Origin: JAAYYF01 sp040255585
Lineage (GTDB): Bacteria > Deinococcota > Deinococci > Deinococcales > Trueperaceae
Length of the DNA: 64,000 bases
Assembly: GCA_040255585.1 (NCBI GenBank)
Contig: JBDZVI010000005.1
Location: 20,349-84,348 of the forward strand
Direction of reading: 5' to 3'
Shown piece by piece: positions 16,593-26,113 of the stretch. A program made the translations under genes and the position numbers. The first letter of the stretch is position 1; each line of letters starts with the position of its first letter. The notes beneath the pieces were generated by a model. That model ran no database searches. It was not told the origin of the DNA and saw nothing but the letters and a program-made list of their open reading frames with translations.

Positions 16593-17306
16593 TCACTCGA
16601 TGAAGGGCGCGAGCAGGCTGGCGGCACGCTCCAGCTTGCTCGCGCTGCCGGACACGAGCGGCAACAGGCGCTCCAAGGCCCCGCCGATCGCCAGAAGGGT
16701 ATCCCGAGTGGTCTCGCCTTTCGCCTCGATCTCGACTTCCGAGAACAGCGCGGCGTCTATGAGCGCGCCGTCGCCGCGCCCGCTTGGCGGCCGGCATACG
16801 ACCTCGTCGAAGGCGAGTTCCGCTACCGGCGCGCCCGAGTTCGAGGCGGACCCGGGACGTTCCAGGACGAACGCCACGCGCGTCGTCTCGATCTCGAGCC
16901 GCGGCTCGAGATCGGGCAGGGAGACGAGCGAGGCGAGGCGCGCCACGATGGCGACGGGCCAGGCCGGCGCCGCGGATGCGCCGAACACGACGGTCTGGTC
17001 GCCCAGCCGCGTGCCGGCGGACGCGTCAAGCGGCACCTCGAGCTCCTCGCGCTCGAACACGCCTCGGACGGCGTCGCCGCGGCCCTTGACGGTGGCGACG
17101 GCCCCGGCATCGGACGTGCGCAGGCGCAGGGCGAGACCGTGGCGCTCGAGGCGGAGGGCGGCGTCGTCGAAGTAGACGTCGAGCTGCCGGCGCGTCCCGG
17201 AAGGGCGTGCCACCACGCCAAGGGGCGCGAGGGCCGCGGCCAACTCGTCGGCTTCGGGCACCGCGCCGTCCGGCGAGGAGTATTTGAGTTCCAGCTCGCG
17301 CCCCAC
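16593..17306 (-). CDS. CYTH-domain protein (triphosphate tunnel enzyme family)
   Basis: A 237-residue protein starting with ELELKYSS, the ExExK signature of the CYTH superfamily, which includes class IV adenylate cyclase, thiamine triphosphatase and inorganic triphosphatase. Further family features are ALRLRTSD, ATVKGRG, EREELEVPL, PRLEIETTR and EVEIEAKGE, the acidic and basic residues lining the tunnel. It most likely hydrolyses tripolyphosphate or a related triphosphate. The GTG start is preferred because homology begins there and TACACT is 6 nt upstream. Divergent from the EF-G-like gene, with both promoters in a 130-nt gap. Confidence 0.88.
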   Translation of the reverse strand: MGRELELKYSSPDGAVPEADELAAALAPLGVVARPSGTRRQLDVYFDDAALRLERHGLALRLRTSDAGAVATVKGRGDAVRGVFEREELEVPLDASAGTRLGDQTVVFGASAAPAWPVAIVARLASLVSLPDLEPRLEIETTRVAFVLERPGSASNSGAPVAELAFDEVVCRPPSGRGDGALIDAALFSEVEIEAKGETTRDTLLAIGGALERLLPLVSGSASKLERAASLLAPFIE

Positions 17307-17312
17307 GCTCCA

Positions 17313-17318
17313 AGTGTA
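17313..17318 (-). promoter_or_regulatory. -10 element (TACACT) of CYTH gene
   Basis: TACACT 6 nt before GTG 17306, no ribosome-binding site. Confidence 0.65.
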
Positions 17319-17358
17319 ACGGCGCGCCAGGCCCGGCCGCGGCCGCCCGGCCACCTGA

Positions 17359-17364
17359 TACACT
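17359..17364 (+). promoter_or_regulatory. Extended -10 element (TGA TACACT) of EF-G-like gene
   Basis: TACACT preceded by TGA, about 75 nt before ATG 17438. The leader carries AAAGGGAG as ribosome-binding site. Confidence 0.55.
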
Positions 17365-17437
17365 CGTGGAGACGGGCCAAAGCCTTCGCCGGGAACCGAG
17401 CGGCTCCGCGCCGCTGCACTAGGAAAGGGAGCTCAAG

Positions 17438-19489
17438 ATGTCCCAGATCCGCAACGTGGCTGTCTTATCGCACAGCGGCGCCGGCAAGTCGTCGCTCGTC
17501 GAAGCCATACTGTTCCGCGCCGGCGCCATCCAGACCCTCGGGAAGGTGGAGGACGGCACGAGCGTCTCCGACGTCACGGCGGAGGAGAAGCGCCGCAAGA
17601 TCTCCATCTACTCGACGATCCACCCGTTCAGCTGGCAGGGCGAGGAGTTCAACGTCATCGACACGCCCGGCTACGCGGACTTCGTGAGCGAGATCCGCGG
17701 CGCGCAGGCCGCCGCCGACGCGGCCATAATCGTCGTCTCCGCCGTGTCCGGAGTGGCCGTCGGCACCGAGCGCGTCTGGACGTCGAGCCTCGAGCGCGAG
17801 CTCTCGACCATGGTCGTCATCAACAAGATGGACCGGGAGAACGCCGACTTCTTCCGCACGATGGCCGATATCGAGGCCACCCTCGCAGGCAACATCGCAG
17901 CCATCCAGATCCCGATCGGACAGGCAGAGGAGTTCAGGGGCATCGTCGACCTCCTCACGATGCGGGCGTACGAGTGGCCCGACGGCACCACGCCGGTCGA
18001 GGTCCCGCTCCCGGCCGAGGTCGAGGGCTTGGCCCGCGAGTACCGCGACCGCCTCGTCGAAGCCGTCGTCGAGACCGACGACGAGCTGATGATGCAGTAC
18101 CTCGAGGAGGCCGAGATCGACCAGGACGCGCTCCTCGCGGCGTTCTACGCGGCCGTCCTGCGCCACGAGCTCACGCCCGTTCTCCTCACTTCCGCCACGA
18201 AGGTCATGGGCATCAGCCTCCTGCTCGACTTCCTCACGCGCGGCGTGCGCCACGTGCACGACCACGGCCCGCTGCCCGTCGAGTCCGGCGAGCCGCCCAC
18301 GCTGGGCGAGGGCCAGCCGTTCAGCGCCAGGGTCTTCAAGACGGTCGTCGACCCGTACCTCGGCAAGGTCTCCTTCATGCGAGTGCTGTCGGGCGCCCTC
18401 AACGCCGGCGAGCCGCTGCGCGACGCCTCCAACGGCGCCGACCTTCGCACCTCGCACATCTTCGCGCCGCGCGGCAAGGACCTGACGGAGGTCAAGCGGC
18501 TGACGGCGGGCATGATCGGCGCCCTCACGAAGGCCGACGAGGTGCGCACCGGCGACACGCTCACCGCGCCGGGCGCCGAGTTCGTCCTCGCGCCCATCCG
18601 GCTCCCTTCGCCCGTCATGGCGCTGGCGCTCTTCCCGAAGAACCGCTCTGACGAGGACAAGCTCGGCGAGGCGCTCGCGAAGGTCCTCGACGCCGACCCG
18701 ACGCTCAAGCTCGAGCGCAACCCCGACACGAAGGAGACGGTCCTTTGGGGCATGGGGCACGTCCACCTCGAGATCGCCGTGGCGGCCCTCAAGGACCGGT
18801 TCGGCGTCGAGGTCGAGACACGCCTGCCGGCGATCGCGTACCGGGAGACGATCCAAGGCAAGGGCGACGCCCGTTACCGGCACAAGAAGCAGTCCGGCGG
18901 TGCCGGCCAGTTCGCCGAGGTCGCTCTCACTGTCGAGCCCCTGCCGCGCGGCGGCGGGTTCGAGTTCGAGTGGAAGGTCGTCGGCGGCACCATCCCGACG
19001 CAGTTCCAGACGAGCTGCGAGAAGGGCGCGCGTGCCGGCATGGAGTCGGGCGTGCTCGGCAGCTTTCCGCTTCAGGACGTCAAGGTCAGCGTCTACGACG
19101 GCAAGGACCACCCCGTCGACTCCAAGGACATCGCCTTCCAGTTCGCCGCCACCCAGGCCATGCACGAGGCCCTGCAGCAGGCCAAGCCGATCCTGCTCGA
19201 GCCTTTGGCGCTCCTCAAGGTACGCGTGCCCGACCGCTTCACGGGCGACGTCATCTCGGACCTGAACACGCGCCGCGGGCGCATCCTCGGCATGGACAGC
19301 GAGGGCTCCGTCAGCGTGGTGAGCGCGCACGTGCCGCTCGCCGAGATCCAGGCGTACTCCGCCGACCTCCGCAGCATGACCGGCGGGCGCGGCGCTTACT
19401 CGCTGAAAGTCGATCGCTACGAGGCGGTGCCCGCCCAGGTGGCCGAGAAGGTCCTGACCGATGCGAAGCAGGCGCGCGTAGCATCCTGA
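17438..19489 (+). CDS. Elongation factor G-like GTPase (EF-G-2 type)
   Basis: A 683-residue translational GTPase with all EF-G domains: GTPase (1-270), domain II (about 290-380) and domains III-V, ending with the EF-G C-terminal region. G1 is SHSGAGKSS (11-19) rather than the canonical GHIDAGKTT, and in G3 the usual catalytic His is Tyr79 (DTPGYADF). NKMD gives guanine specificity. This pattern matches the second EF-G paralogue (T. thermophilus EF-G-2, actinobacterial FusA2) rather than the housekeeping fusA. Its role is uncertain; a stress or hibernation translation factor is one idea. AAAGGGAG lies 8 nt before the ATG, after a leader of some 70 nt. Confidence 0.9.
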   Translation: MSQIRNVAVLSHSGAGKSSLVEAILFRAGAIQTLGKVEDGTSVSDVTAEEKRRKISIYSTIHPFSWQGEEFNVIDTPGYADFVSEIRGAQAAADAAIIVVSAVSGVAVGTERVWTSSLERELSTMVVINKMDRENADFFRTMADIEATLAGNIAAIQIPIGQAEEFRGIVDLLTMRAYEWPDGTTPVEVPLPAEVEGLAREYRDRLVEAVVETDDELMMQYLEEAEIDQDALLAAFYAAVLRHELTPVLLTSATKVMGISLLLDFLTRGVRHVHDHGPLPVESGEPPTLGEGQPFSARVFKTVVDPYLGKVSFMRVLSGALNAGEPLRDASNGADLRTSHIFAPRGKDLTEVKRLTAGMIGALTKADEVRTGDTLTAPGAEFVLAPIRLPSPVMALALFPKNRSDEDKLGEALAKVLDADPTLKLERNPDTKETVLWGMGHVHLEIAVAALKDRFGVEVETRLPAIAYRETIQGKGDARYRHKKQSGGAGQFAEVALTVEPLPRGGGFEFEWKVVGGTIPTQFQTSCEKGARAGMESGVLGSFPLQDVKVSVYDGKDHPVDSKDIAFQFAATQAMHEALQQAKPILLEPLALLKVRVPDRFTGDVISDLNTRRGRILGMDSEGSVSVVSAHVPLAEIQAYSADLRSMTGGRGAYSLKVDRYEAVPAQVAEKVLTDAKQARVAS

Positions 19490-19506
19490 ACCCGACCGCT
19501 AGGCGC

Positions 19507-20349
19507 TCAGGCGCGCTCCAGTTGCTCGCGCACGTCCTTCGCGAGTTCGCGACCGAGTTCGGCGGCTTCGCGCGCCTCCCCGGTCACGTAGGCCTGTAGG
19601 ACGGTGCCGCCTCGCGCCACGGATCCGAACAGCGTGAGCTCGCCGTCTTCCGTCACGGACGCGATGGAGCCGACGTGCAGGTCGGGCAGCCCGGCGGCGA
19701 AGGCGAACTCGGCCCGCGCGCGGTCGAAGCTGGGGCGGTGCTGCAGAGAGTAGGCGGTCTCGAAGGCCAGGTCGTCGTCCTCGCGCACCACCAGCGCTAC
19801 CGCACCCTGCCCGGGGGCGGGGGCGAAGACGGTTTCGTCGAGCACGACGTCGATGGCGCTGCGGAGGTCGAGGGTGATGAGCGTGGCGGCGGGCAGGACG
19901 GCGGCGTCGACTCCGGCGCCGACGCGCGCAAGCAGCGCGTCCGGCGCCGACGCGTCGACCTCGACCTTGAAGCCCGGGTTGACGCCCGCGAGGAACGCGG
20001 CGTCGCGTTCCGACGTGACGGCCACGCGTGCCGCATCGGGCAAGGCGCCCAGCGCGCCCTTGCCCTTGGCGGCCAGCGCCGAGCGCGGCTCGCCGCGCCG
20101 CAGGACGGCGGCCAGCTTGAGCCCGTCCGGCAGGGTAGGGGGCAGGCACTCCAGCTGGGCGACGGCTATGCCGACCTCGCCACCGGCGAGAGCCTGGAGG
20201 AGGGGACCGCTCTCCTGACCGCCGGTCTTCGAGACGGTGCGAAGGCGTAGTTGGAGGTCGGGCCACTCGTCCGTGAGGAGCTCGAGCACGCTGCGACCGT
20301 GACGGATGGCGAGTAGGCCCTCACGATTGCCCAGAACTATCCTGGCCAT
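19507..20349 (-). CDS. Hydroxymethylbilane synthase homologue without catalytic residues
   Basis: A 280-residue protein with the HemC fold pattern from end to end: LGNREGLLAIRHG at the start, LPDGLKLAAVLRRGEPRSALA, DAAVLPAATLITL, FAPAPGQGAVAL, and a last domain. The catalytic positions are lost: the E. coli Lys-Asp pair (SMKDVP) reads Glu67-Cys68 (QLECLP), the SSLRRQ arginines are replaced (TSERDA), and the GGC cysteine that binds the dipyrromethane cofactor is Pro (GLPDLHVG). It cannot work as a normal porphobilinogen deaminase. It may bind a small molecule or tetrapyrrole. ATG 20349 is chosen from homology; TGG TACAAA lies 7 nt before it, a weak leaderless promoter. No heme genes are adjacent. 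Confidence 0.72.
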   Translation of the reverse strand: MARIVLGNREGLLAIRHGRSVLELLTDEWPDLQLRLRTVSKTGGQESGPLLQALAGGEVGIAVAQLECLPPTLPDGLKLAAVLRRGEPRSALAAKGKGALGALPDAARVAVTSERDAAFLAGVNPGFKVEVDASAPDALLARVGAGVDAAVLPAATLITLDLRSAIDVVLDETVFAPAPGQGAVALVVREDDDLAFETAYSLQHRPSFDRARAEFAFAAGLPDLHVGSIASVTEDGELTLFGSVARGGTVLQAYVTGEAREAAELGRELAKDVREQLERA

Positions 20350-20416
20350 GGCGCTATTTGTACCACGAACCCCGAAGTGCGCGAGACGAGAAAGCGCGTG
20401 CTGGCGCGGCTTATCC

Positions 20417-21580
<1,164 letters not shown>

Positions 21581-21604
21581 GCGGGTCGGGACCTCCATGG
21601 GAAC

Positions 21605-21618
21605 GTCGCCGAGGCGAC
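21605..21618. promoter_or_regulatory. Inverted repeat in the metK leader (possible operator)
   Basis: GTCGCC and GGCGAC flank two bases between the metK -10 and start codon. No SAM riboswitch is recognisable in the short leader. Confidence 0.3.
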
Positions 21619-21627
21619 AACCAAGCC

Positions 21628-21633
21628 AGGATA
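21628..21633 (-). promoter_or_regulatory. Extended -10 element (TGG TATCCT) of metK
   Basis: TATCCT with TGG upstream, about 48 nt before the chosen metK ATG. Confidence 0.45.
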
Positions 21634-21651
21634 CCAGGCCTACGGCGCGGT

Positions 21652-21657
21652 TATCAT
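21652..21657 (+). promoter_or_regulatory. -10 element (TATCAT) of GNAT gene
   Basis: TATCAT 6 nt before GTG 21664. Confidence 0.65.
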
Positions 21658-21663
21658 CGGCGC

Positions 21664-22164
21664 GTGCTCGTCAGGGATGCGATCCCGGCCGACGCCGAGG
21701 CCGTCAGGGGGCTGTTGGCCGGCGTCTACCGCGAAGGCGGGGCCTTCGTGGGCGACGGCGCCGAGAGCGTCGGTTCCCTGGCCAGCCGGATAGGGACGGC
21801 GCCGCGCCGTAGCCACTACGCCGTGGCGGTGCTGAGCGGCGTCATCGTCGGTTGGGCCGAGTTGCAGCGCTCGTCGGCCAGGCGCCTGGAGCACGTGGCG
21901 GTCCTGACCTTGGCGGTCGCGCCCGGCGCCAGGCGCCGCGGTGTCGGACGGGCCGTGCTGCGCGAATGCTACGACTGGTGCGGCCGGGTCGGGGTCCTCA
22001 AGATGTCTTTGAACGTCAGGGCCGGCAACCTCGCCGCCATCGGGCTATACGAGAGCGAGGGGTTCGAGCATGAGGGCAGGGAGGTTCGCCAGATAAGGCT
22101 GCTCGGTGCCGAAGGTGACGGGTTCGAGGACAACCTGATCATGGGGAAGTGGCTCGCCCGCTAG
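21664..22164 (+). CDS. GNAT-family N-acetyltransferase
   Basis: A 166-residue acetyltransferase. The start VRDAIPADAEAVRGLL and the acetyl-CoA motif LAVAPGARRRGVGRAVL (about 80-100), followed by NVRAGNLAAIGLYESEGFE, are characteristic of the family. It would transfer an acetyl group from acetyl-CoA to an amine; the substrate is unknown. It resembles single-domain RimI-like or antibiotic-type enzymes without a specific match. GTG start with TATCAT 6 nt upstream, a leaderless arrangement; divergent from metK. Confidence 0.88.
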   Translation: MLVRDAIPADAEAVRGLLAGVYREGGAFVGDGAESVGSLASRIGTAPRRSHYAVAVLSGVIVGWAELQRSSARRLEHVAVLTLAVAPGARRRGVGRAVLRECYDWCGRVGVLKMSLNVRAGNLAAIGLYESEGFEHEGREVRQIRLLGAEGDGFEDNLIMGKWLAR

Positions 22165-22210
22165 CCTCGCAGGGCCTCCCCGCCGGGGTAACGCGCTCTC
22201 GCGTAAACGT

Positions 22211-22216
22211 TACACT
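22211..22216 (+). promoter_or_regulatory. -10 element (TACACT) of NYN gene
   Basis: TACACT 6 nt before ATG 22223. Confidence 0.65.
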
Positions 22217-22222
22217 GCGCCC

Positions 22223-22777
22223 ATGCAGACGGCCGATACGCGGGGCCCGAAGCCGGCGCCCGGCGAGGCGCCCGAGCAACGGGTGGCTCTCTACGTCGAC
22301 ACGCAGAACCTCTACTACGCGGCCCGCGACGGTTTCGACGCGAGCGTCGACTACCAGACGCTGCTCGACACGGCTCTGCGCGGGAGACGCCTGGCGCACG
22401 CCAACGCCTACGTGGTCGAGCGCGATGGCGACAGCACGGCCCACGGTTTCTTCGGCAAGCTGAGCAGCCTCGGCTACCGGGTCAAGCGTCGCAAGGTGCG
22501 GGTCCACCGTGTGGACGACGACGGCGCCGTGCGCCTCGAGGGTGACTGGGACATGGGCATCGCGGCCGACATCGTCAGGGCTCTCGATCACGCCGACGTC
22601 ATCGTGCTCGCCAGCGGCGACGGCGACTTCGCGCCCATCCTCGAACTCGCCCAGGAGCGCGGGAAGCGCGTGGAGGTCATGGCGTTCCGCGAGGCGGCCG
22701 GCCAGTCGCTGCAGGACATGGCCGACCGGTTCGTCGCGCTCGGCGAGGTGCCGGGGATCTTCCTCGCGGGACGCTGA
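22223..22777 (+). CDS. NYN-domain (LabA/DUF88-type) putative RNase
   Basis: A 184-residue PIN-like NYN protein. The metal-binding acidic residues are visible in VALYVDTQNLYYA (first Asp), DWDMGIAADIV and ASGDGDFAPILELA; the SGDGDF motif is a strong LabA/DUF88 mark. Such proteins are predicted metal-dependent RNases, some regulating transcript stability. The first 20 residues are Pro/Gly-rich and probably disordered. Leaderless start. It is followed after 117 nt by the UDP-glucose dehydrogenase gene, which has its own promoter, so no operon is implied. Confidence 0.88.
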   Translation: MQTADTRGPKPAPGEAPEQRVALYVDTQNLYYAARDGFDASVDYQTLLDTALRGRRLAHANAYVVERDGDSTAHGFFGKLSSLGYRVKRRKVRVHRVDDDGAVRLEGDWDMGIAADIVRALDHADVIVLASGDGDFAPILELAQERGKRVEVMAFREAAGQSLQDMADRFVALGEVPGIFLAGR

Positions 22778-22882
22778 ACGCCACAGGAGTGTTCGGCCGC
22801 TGCCACCGCGGTGAGCTCCCCCCTGCGGGCCGGGGCGGGTAACCGGACCTCGTCAGTAAGAATGCTCTTAGGCGCGCATGCG

Positions 22883-22888
22883 TAGGAT
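22883..22888 (+). promoter_or_regulatory. -10 element (TAGGAT) of UDP-glucose dehydrogenase gene
   Basis: TAGGAT 6 nt before ATG 22895. Confidence 0.65.
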
Positions 22889-22894
22889 GGACGC

Positions 22895-24250
22895 ATGAGA
22901 GTGACCATCATCGGCACGGGTTACGTCGGACTCACGACGGGCACCGCCCTCGCCTACCTGGGCAACGAAGTTACGTTCGTCGACAAGAAGCGCGAGGTCA
23001 TCGAGCAGCTCGCCGCCGGCATACCGACCATCCACGAGAACGGGCTCGCCGAGATCATGGCGGCGGGCAGGCAGCATGCGACGTTCCGGACGGACATCCC
23101 CGAACTGAGCGGCGAGGGGGTCGTGCTAATCGCGGTCGGCACCCCGTCCAGGGAGGATGGCGACGCCGACCTGTCGTTCGTGGATGTCGCGGCGACCGAG
23201 GTCGCCAACAAGGTCCAGCCGGGCGCCCGGCTCGTCGTGGTCAACAAGTCCACCGTACCGGTCGGCAGCGCGCGTCACGTGGAGGGCATCATCACCAGAC
23301 GGCTGGCGGCTCGTGGCGTGAGCGCCGAGGTGCACGTGGCGTCCAACCCCGAGTTCCTCGCTGAGGGCAGGGCCGTGCAGGACACCCTGTACCCTGACCG
23401 GATCGTAGTGGGTTCCGACACGCAGGCGGCGCGCGCCATGCTCAGGGAGCTGTACGCACCCATCCTCGAGCAGACCTTCGACCCGCCTCCCGGCTCCCCG
23501 CGGCCGGAACGGCTGGAACTGCCGCCCTTCATCGGGACGACCACCACCAGCGCGGAGCTCACCAAGTACGCGGCCAACGCGTTCCTCGCCACCAAGATCA
23601 GCTTCATCAACGAGTTCTCGGTCCTGGCCGAGAAGGTGGGGGCCGACATCGTCGAGGTGGCTCGCGCCATCGGCCTCGACAGTCGGATCGGCGGCAAGTT
23701 CCTCAACGCAGGCATCGGCTGGGGCGGCAGCTGCTTCGGAAAGGACACCGCCGCGGTGATGGCGCTCGGCAACTCTTACGACTACCAGATGCCGCTCGTG
23801 CGTGCGGCCGTCGACGTCAACAAGCGTCAGCGCATGTACGTCGTAGAGAAGCTGCAACAGCACCTGAAGGTCGTGCGGGGCACAACGATCGGGCTGCTCG
23901 GCCTGGCGTTCAAGGCCAACACGGACGACATGCGCGACGCCCCCGCCCTCACGCTCGTCCGCGAGCTCAGCCAGCGCGGCGCCGTCCTGCGGGTACACGA
24001 CCCCATCGCCATGGACAACGCCAAGCGCCACTTCCCTGACCTGCCAGTCGAATACTGCGCTTCCGAGGTGGAGATGGCCGACGGTTGCGACGCCATCGTG
24101 GTCGTCACGGAGTGGCCGCAGTACCGGCAGGTCGACTTCGCGGCTTTGGCGCGGGTGATGCGCGGCGACCTCCTGCTCGACGCGCGTAACCTCCTGCAGC
24201 CGGCCGCCGTCACGGCCGCCGGGCTCAACTACGTCGGGATCGGGCGGTAG
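22895..24250 (+). CDS. UDP-glucose 6-dehydrogenase
   Basis: A 451-residue NAD-dependent enzyme oxidising UDP-glucose to UDP-glucuronate, a precursor for surface polysaccharides. It shows the Rossmann motif GTGYVGLTTG (7-16), the NPEFLAEG loop, the catalytic cysteine in GWGGSCFGKD (about 275), the helical dimer core and the C-terminal UDP-binding domain with GLAFKANTDDMRDAP. A UDP-N-acetyl-mannosamine-type substrate cannot be excluded, but the Cys loop fits UDP-glucose. It may feed the polysaccharide system hinted at by the Wzz-like gene at the left edge (inference). ATG with TAGGAT 6 nt upstream. Confidence 0.92.
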   Translation: MRVTIIGTGYVGLTTGTALAYLGNEVTFVDKKREVIEQLAAGIPTIHENGLAEIMAAGRQHATFRTDIPELSGEGVVLIAVGTPSREDGDADLSFVDVAATEVANKVQPGARLVVVNKSTVPVGSARHVEGIITRRLAARGVSAEVHVASNPEFLAEGRAVQDTLYPDRIVVGSDTQAARAMLRELYAPILEQTFDPPPGSPRPERLELPPFIGTTTTSAELTKYAANAFLATKISFINEFSVLAEKVGADIVEVARAIGLDSRIGGKFLNAGIGWGGSCFGKDTAAVMALGNSYDYQMPLVRAAVDVNKRQRMYVVEKLQQHLKVVRGTTIGLLGLAFKANTDDMRDAPALTLVRELSQRGAVLRVHDPIAMDNAKRHFPDLPVEYCASEVEMADGCDAIVVVTEWPQYRQVDFAALARVMRGDLLLDARNLLQPAAVTAAGLNYVGIGR

Positions 24251-24305
24251 CGTCGGGCTCGCGAGGCGACGGTCCCGGCCGCTGCCGTGATGGGGCGCCG
24301 GCCGC

Positions 24306-25940
24306 TCACCAACCGGAGAACGTGGCTCCGGCGGGCGCCAGCACGAGCCGCAAGCGCAGCGTCATGGGGTAGTAGGGCGTCAGATCGATCGGCGTGCCGT
24401 CAGCGCCCCGCGTGTAGCGCTCGTCCAGTGGGCGCGACGCCGAATCGCGCAGCACGACGAGCAGCCGGCTGAGTCCTCGCGTCCAGTCGACGCTCTCCTC
24501 GCCGGTGAGCGCGCGCATGTCGAAGCTGGCGCTGAACGCGCCCGTGCCCGTCACGACCAGCTTCGTGGCGTCGGTGCAGGGCGGGCTGATGACCGAGTCG
24601 TCGCCAGGCACCAGGCAGAGCTGAAGCTGCATCGGCGTCGAGCTCGGCTTGGCGCTCACGTCGGCCCGTAAGTACAGGGTGCCGCGGTCCACCCCGGCCG
24701 CGCCGGCGACGCGCGCGCCGGAGCCGGCCGCCGGATCCACGAACACGAAAGCGCCCTGGCCGCCGTCGTTGATGCTCCTGGCCGTGATGGTGCCGTCGTA
24801 CAGGGCGATCTGACCGGAAGGCGTGGTCGGAGTGGGGGTCGGTGTTGGCGTCGGTGTCGGTGTCGGCGTCGGGACCGGAGTGGGCGCCGGAGTAGGCGTG
24901 GGCGTAGGCGTCGGCTGAGGCGCGGGGGTCGGTGTCGGGGTCGGTGTTGGCGTAGGTTCCGGCGTGGGTGTCGGTGTCGGCGTTGGTTCCGGCGTGGGTG
25001 TTGGCGTGGGTGTTGGCGTTGGAACCGGCGTAGGTACGGGCGTCGGCTCCGGCTCGGGTTCCGGCTCGGGTTCCGGCTCGGGTTCCGGCGCGAGCAGCGC
25101 CGAGAGGCGGTCGACAGCCTCCGCAGCCTGCGGGTCGCCGGGAGCGGCCGTCAGGACGCGTTGCCAGGCTTCGAGCGCTCCCTGCTCGTCGCCCAGCGCC
25201 CCGAGGCTGGCTGCCACACCGCGCTGCGCGTCTAGGAACGTTGGGGCTCCGTCTGACGCGGTGCGGAAGCCCGCCAGGGCGGCGGAGTAGTCGCCGTTGG
25301 CGAACGCCGTCCTGGCCGCCAAGTAGGCGTCGGCGTTGGCGAGACCGAAGTTGGCGCCGTACTGCGCCCTCTCCAGCAGCGGCTCGAGCTGCGGCTGGGC
25401 TTGGAGCGCTCGCTGTAGGTGAGGGGCGGCGGCCGAGGCGTTGCCGACGGAGAGGTAGGCCTGGCCGAGCCACGACTGCACGTCGAGATCCTCAGGTAGG
25501 TAAGACTGCGCCGCCTCGAGGAGAGCTATGGCGTTCTGGGAGTTGCCTGCCTTGAACGCGTCGAAGCCGAGCTTGGACGCTGCCGCTCCGGCGGCGGCCC
25601 TTGCCGGGGCGTCCATGGCGCCGCCCGCAGCCGCGTAGGCTTGCCATGCGGACAGCGCCCGAGAGGTCCAGCCCGTTAGGCCGTACGCTTGGGCCAGGAA
25701 GCGAAAGGGTTCGGGTCTGCCCGGAGCCAGGTCGCGGGCGCGCTCTGCCGCCGCGAAAGCCTTGCGCCAAAGCGGTTGGTCCGGGTAGTACGTCTCGTAG
25801 GCCGCTAGGGCCTCGGCCGCCGCGGCCTGGGCGTCCGCGAGTGCGGCGGCGGCGTTCGCAGGCAGCGGGGCCTGCGCCATGGCGCCGACGGCAAGGGCGA
25901 CCGCCACCAGGGTCGCGAGTATGCGAGTTAGATAGTTCAC
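24306..25940 (-). CDS. Secreted TPR protein with a Pro/Thr/Glu repeat linker
   Basis: A 544-residue exported protein. A signal peptide (residues 1-22, ILATLVAVALAVGAMAQA) leads to TPR-like helices (about 30-280) with Ala-rich repeats such as AYLSVGNASAAAPHLQRAL. Then comes an extreme low-complexity linker of PE, PT, PV and PA dipeptides (about 284-370), and a C-terminal beta-rich domain (about 375-544) with LALYDGTITARSIN-like and GTLYLRADV strands, probably a surface ligand or adhesion domain. No LPXTG or SLH motif is seen. Function unknown. GTG start with TATCAT 8 nt upstream. It is divergent from the collagen-like surface protein gene, suggesting related surface roles. Confidence 0.82.
   Translation of the reverse strand: MNYLTRILATLVAVALAVGAMAQAPLPANAAAALADAQAAAAEALAAYETYYPDQPLWRKAFAAAERARDLAPGRPEPFRFLAQAYGLTGWTSRALSAWQAYAAAGGAMDAPARAAAGAAASKLGFDAFKAGNSQNAIALLEAAQSYLPEDLDVQSWLGQAYLSVGNASAAAPHLQRALQAQPQLEPLLERAQYGANFGLANADAYLAARTAFANGDYSAALAGFRTASDGAPTFLDAQRGVAASLGALGDEQGALEAWQRVLTAAPGDPQAAEAVDRLSALLAPEPEPEPEPEPEPEPTPVPTPVPTPTPTPTPTPEPTPTPTPTPEPTPTPTPTPTPAPQPTPTPTPTPAPTPVPTPTPTPTPTPTPTPTTPSGQIALYDGTITARSINDGGQGAFVFVDPAAGSGARVAGAAGVDRGTLYLRADVSAKPSSTPMQLQLCLVPGDDSVISPPCTDATKLVVTGTGAFSASFDMRALTGEESVDWTRGLSRLLVVLRDSASRPLDERYTRGADGTPIDLTPYYPMTLRLRLVLAPAGATFSGW
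24838..25089 (-). repeat. Low-complexity coding repeat (Pro/Thr/Glu linker)
   Basis: About 250 bp of GGTGTTGGCGTC-like 6- and 12-bp variations encode the PE/PT/PV linker. It is a hotspot for slippage and could vary in copy number. Confidence 0.85.
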
Positions 25941-25948
25941 CTGGCCAG

Positions 25949-25954
25949 ATGATA
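25949..25954 (-). promoter_or_regulatory. -10 element (TATCAT) of TPR protein gene
   Basis: TATCAT 8 nt before GTG 25940. Confidence 0.6.
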
Positions 25955-26113
25955 GCCGGCCGTTCGCCCCCGTGACCCCGACGGCGCCTCGCAGGGGGTA
26001 CGAGGCGTGATATGCACGGTGCGTGGAGGCGTGTGGATGGGCGATTATCTAGTCCAGCGGCGATCGGCTTCGAACCAGCGGGGTTCTGGGCCGCGATGCC
26101 CGGTAGGAGAGAG

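Noticed and set aside
26062..26090. TTCGAACC-type sequence that could be a tRNA T-loop on the minus strand
   Set aside because: The flanking bases do not form a T stem and no acceptor, D or anticodon arms can be built around it.
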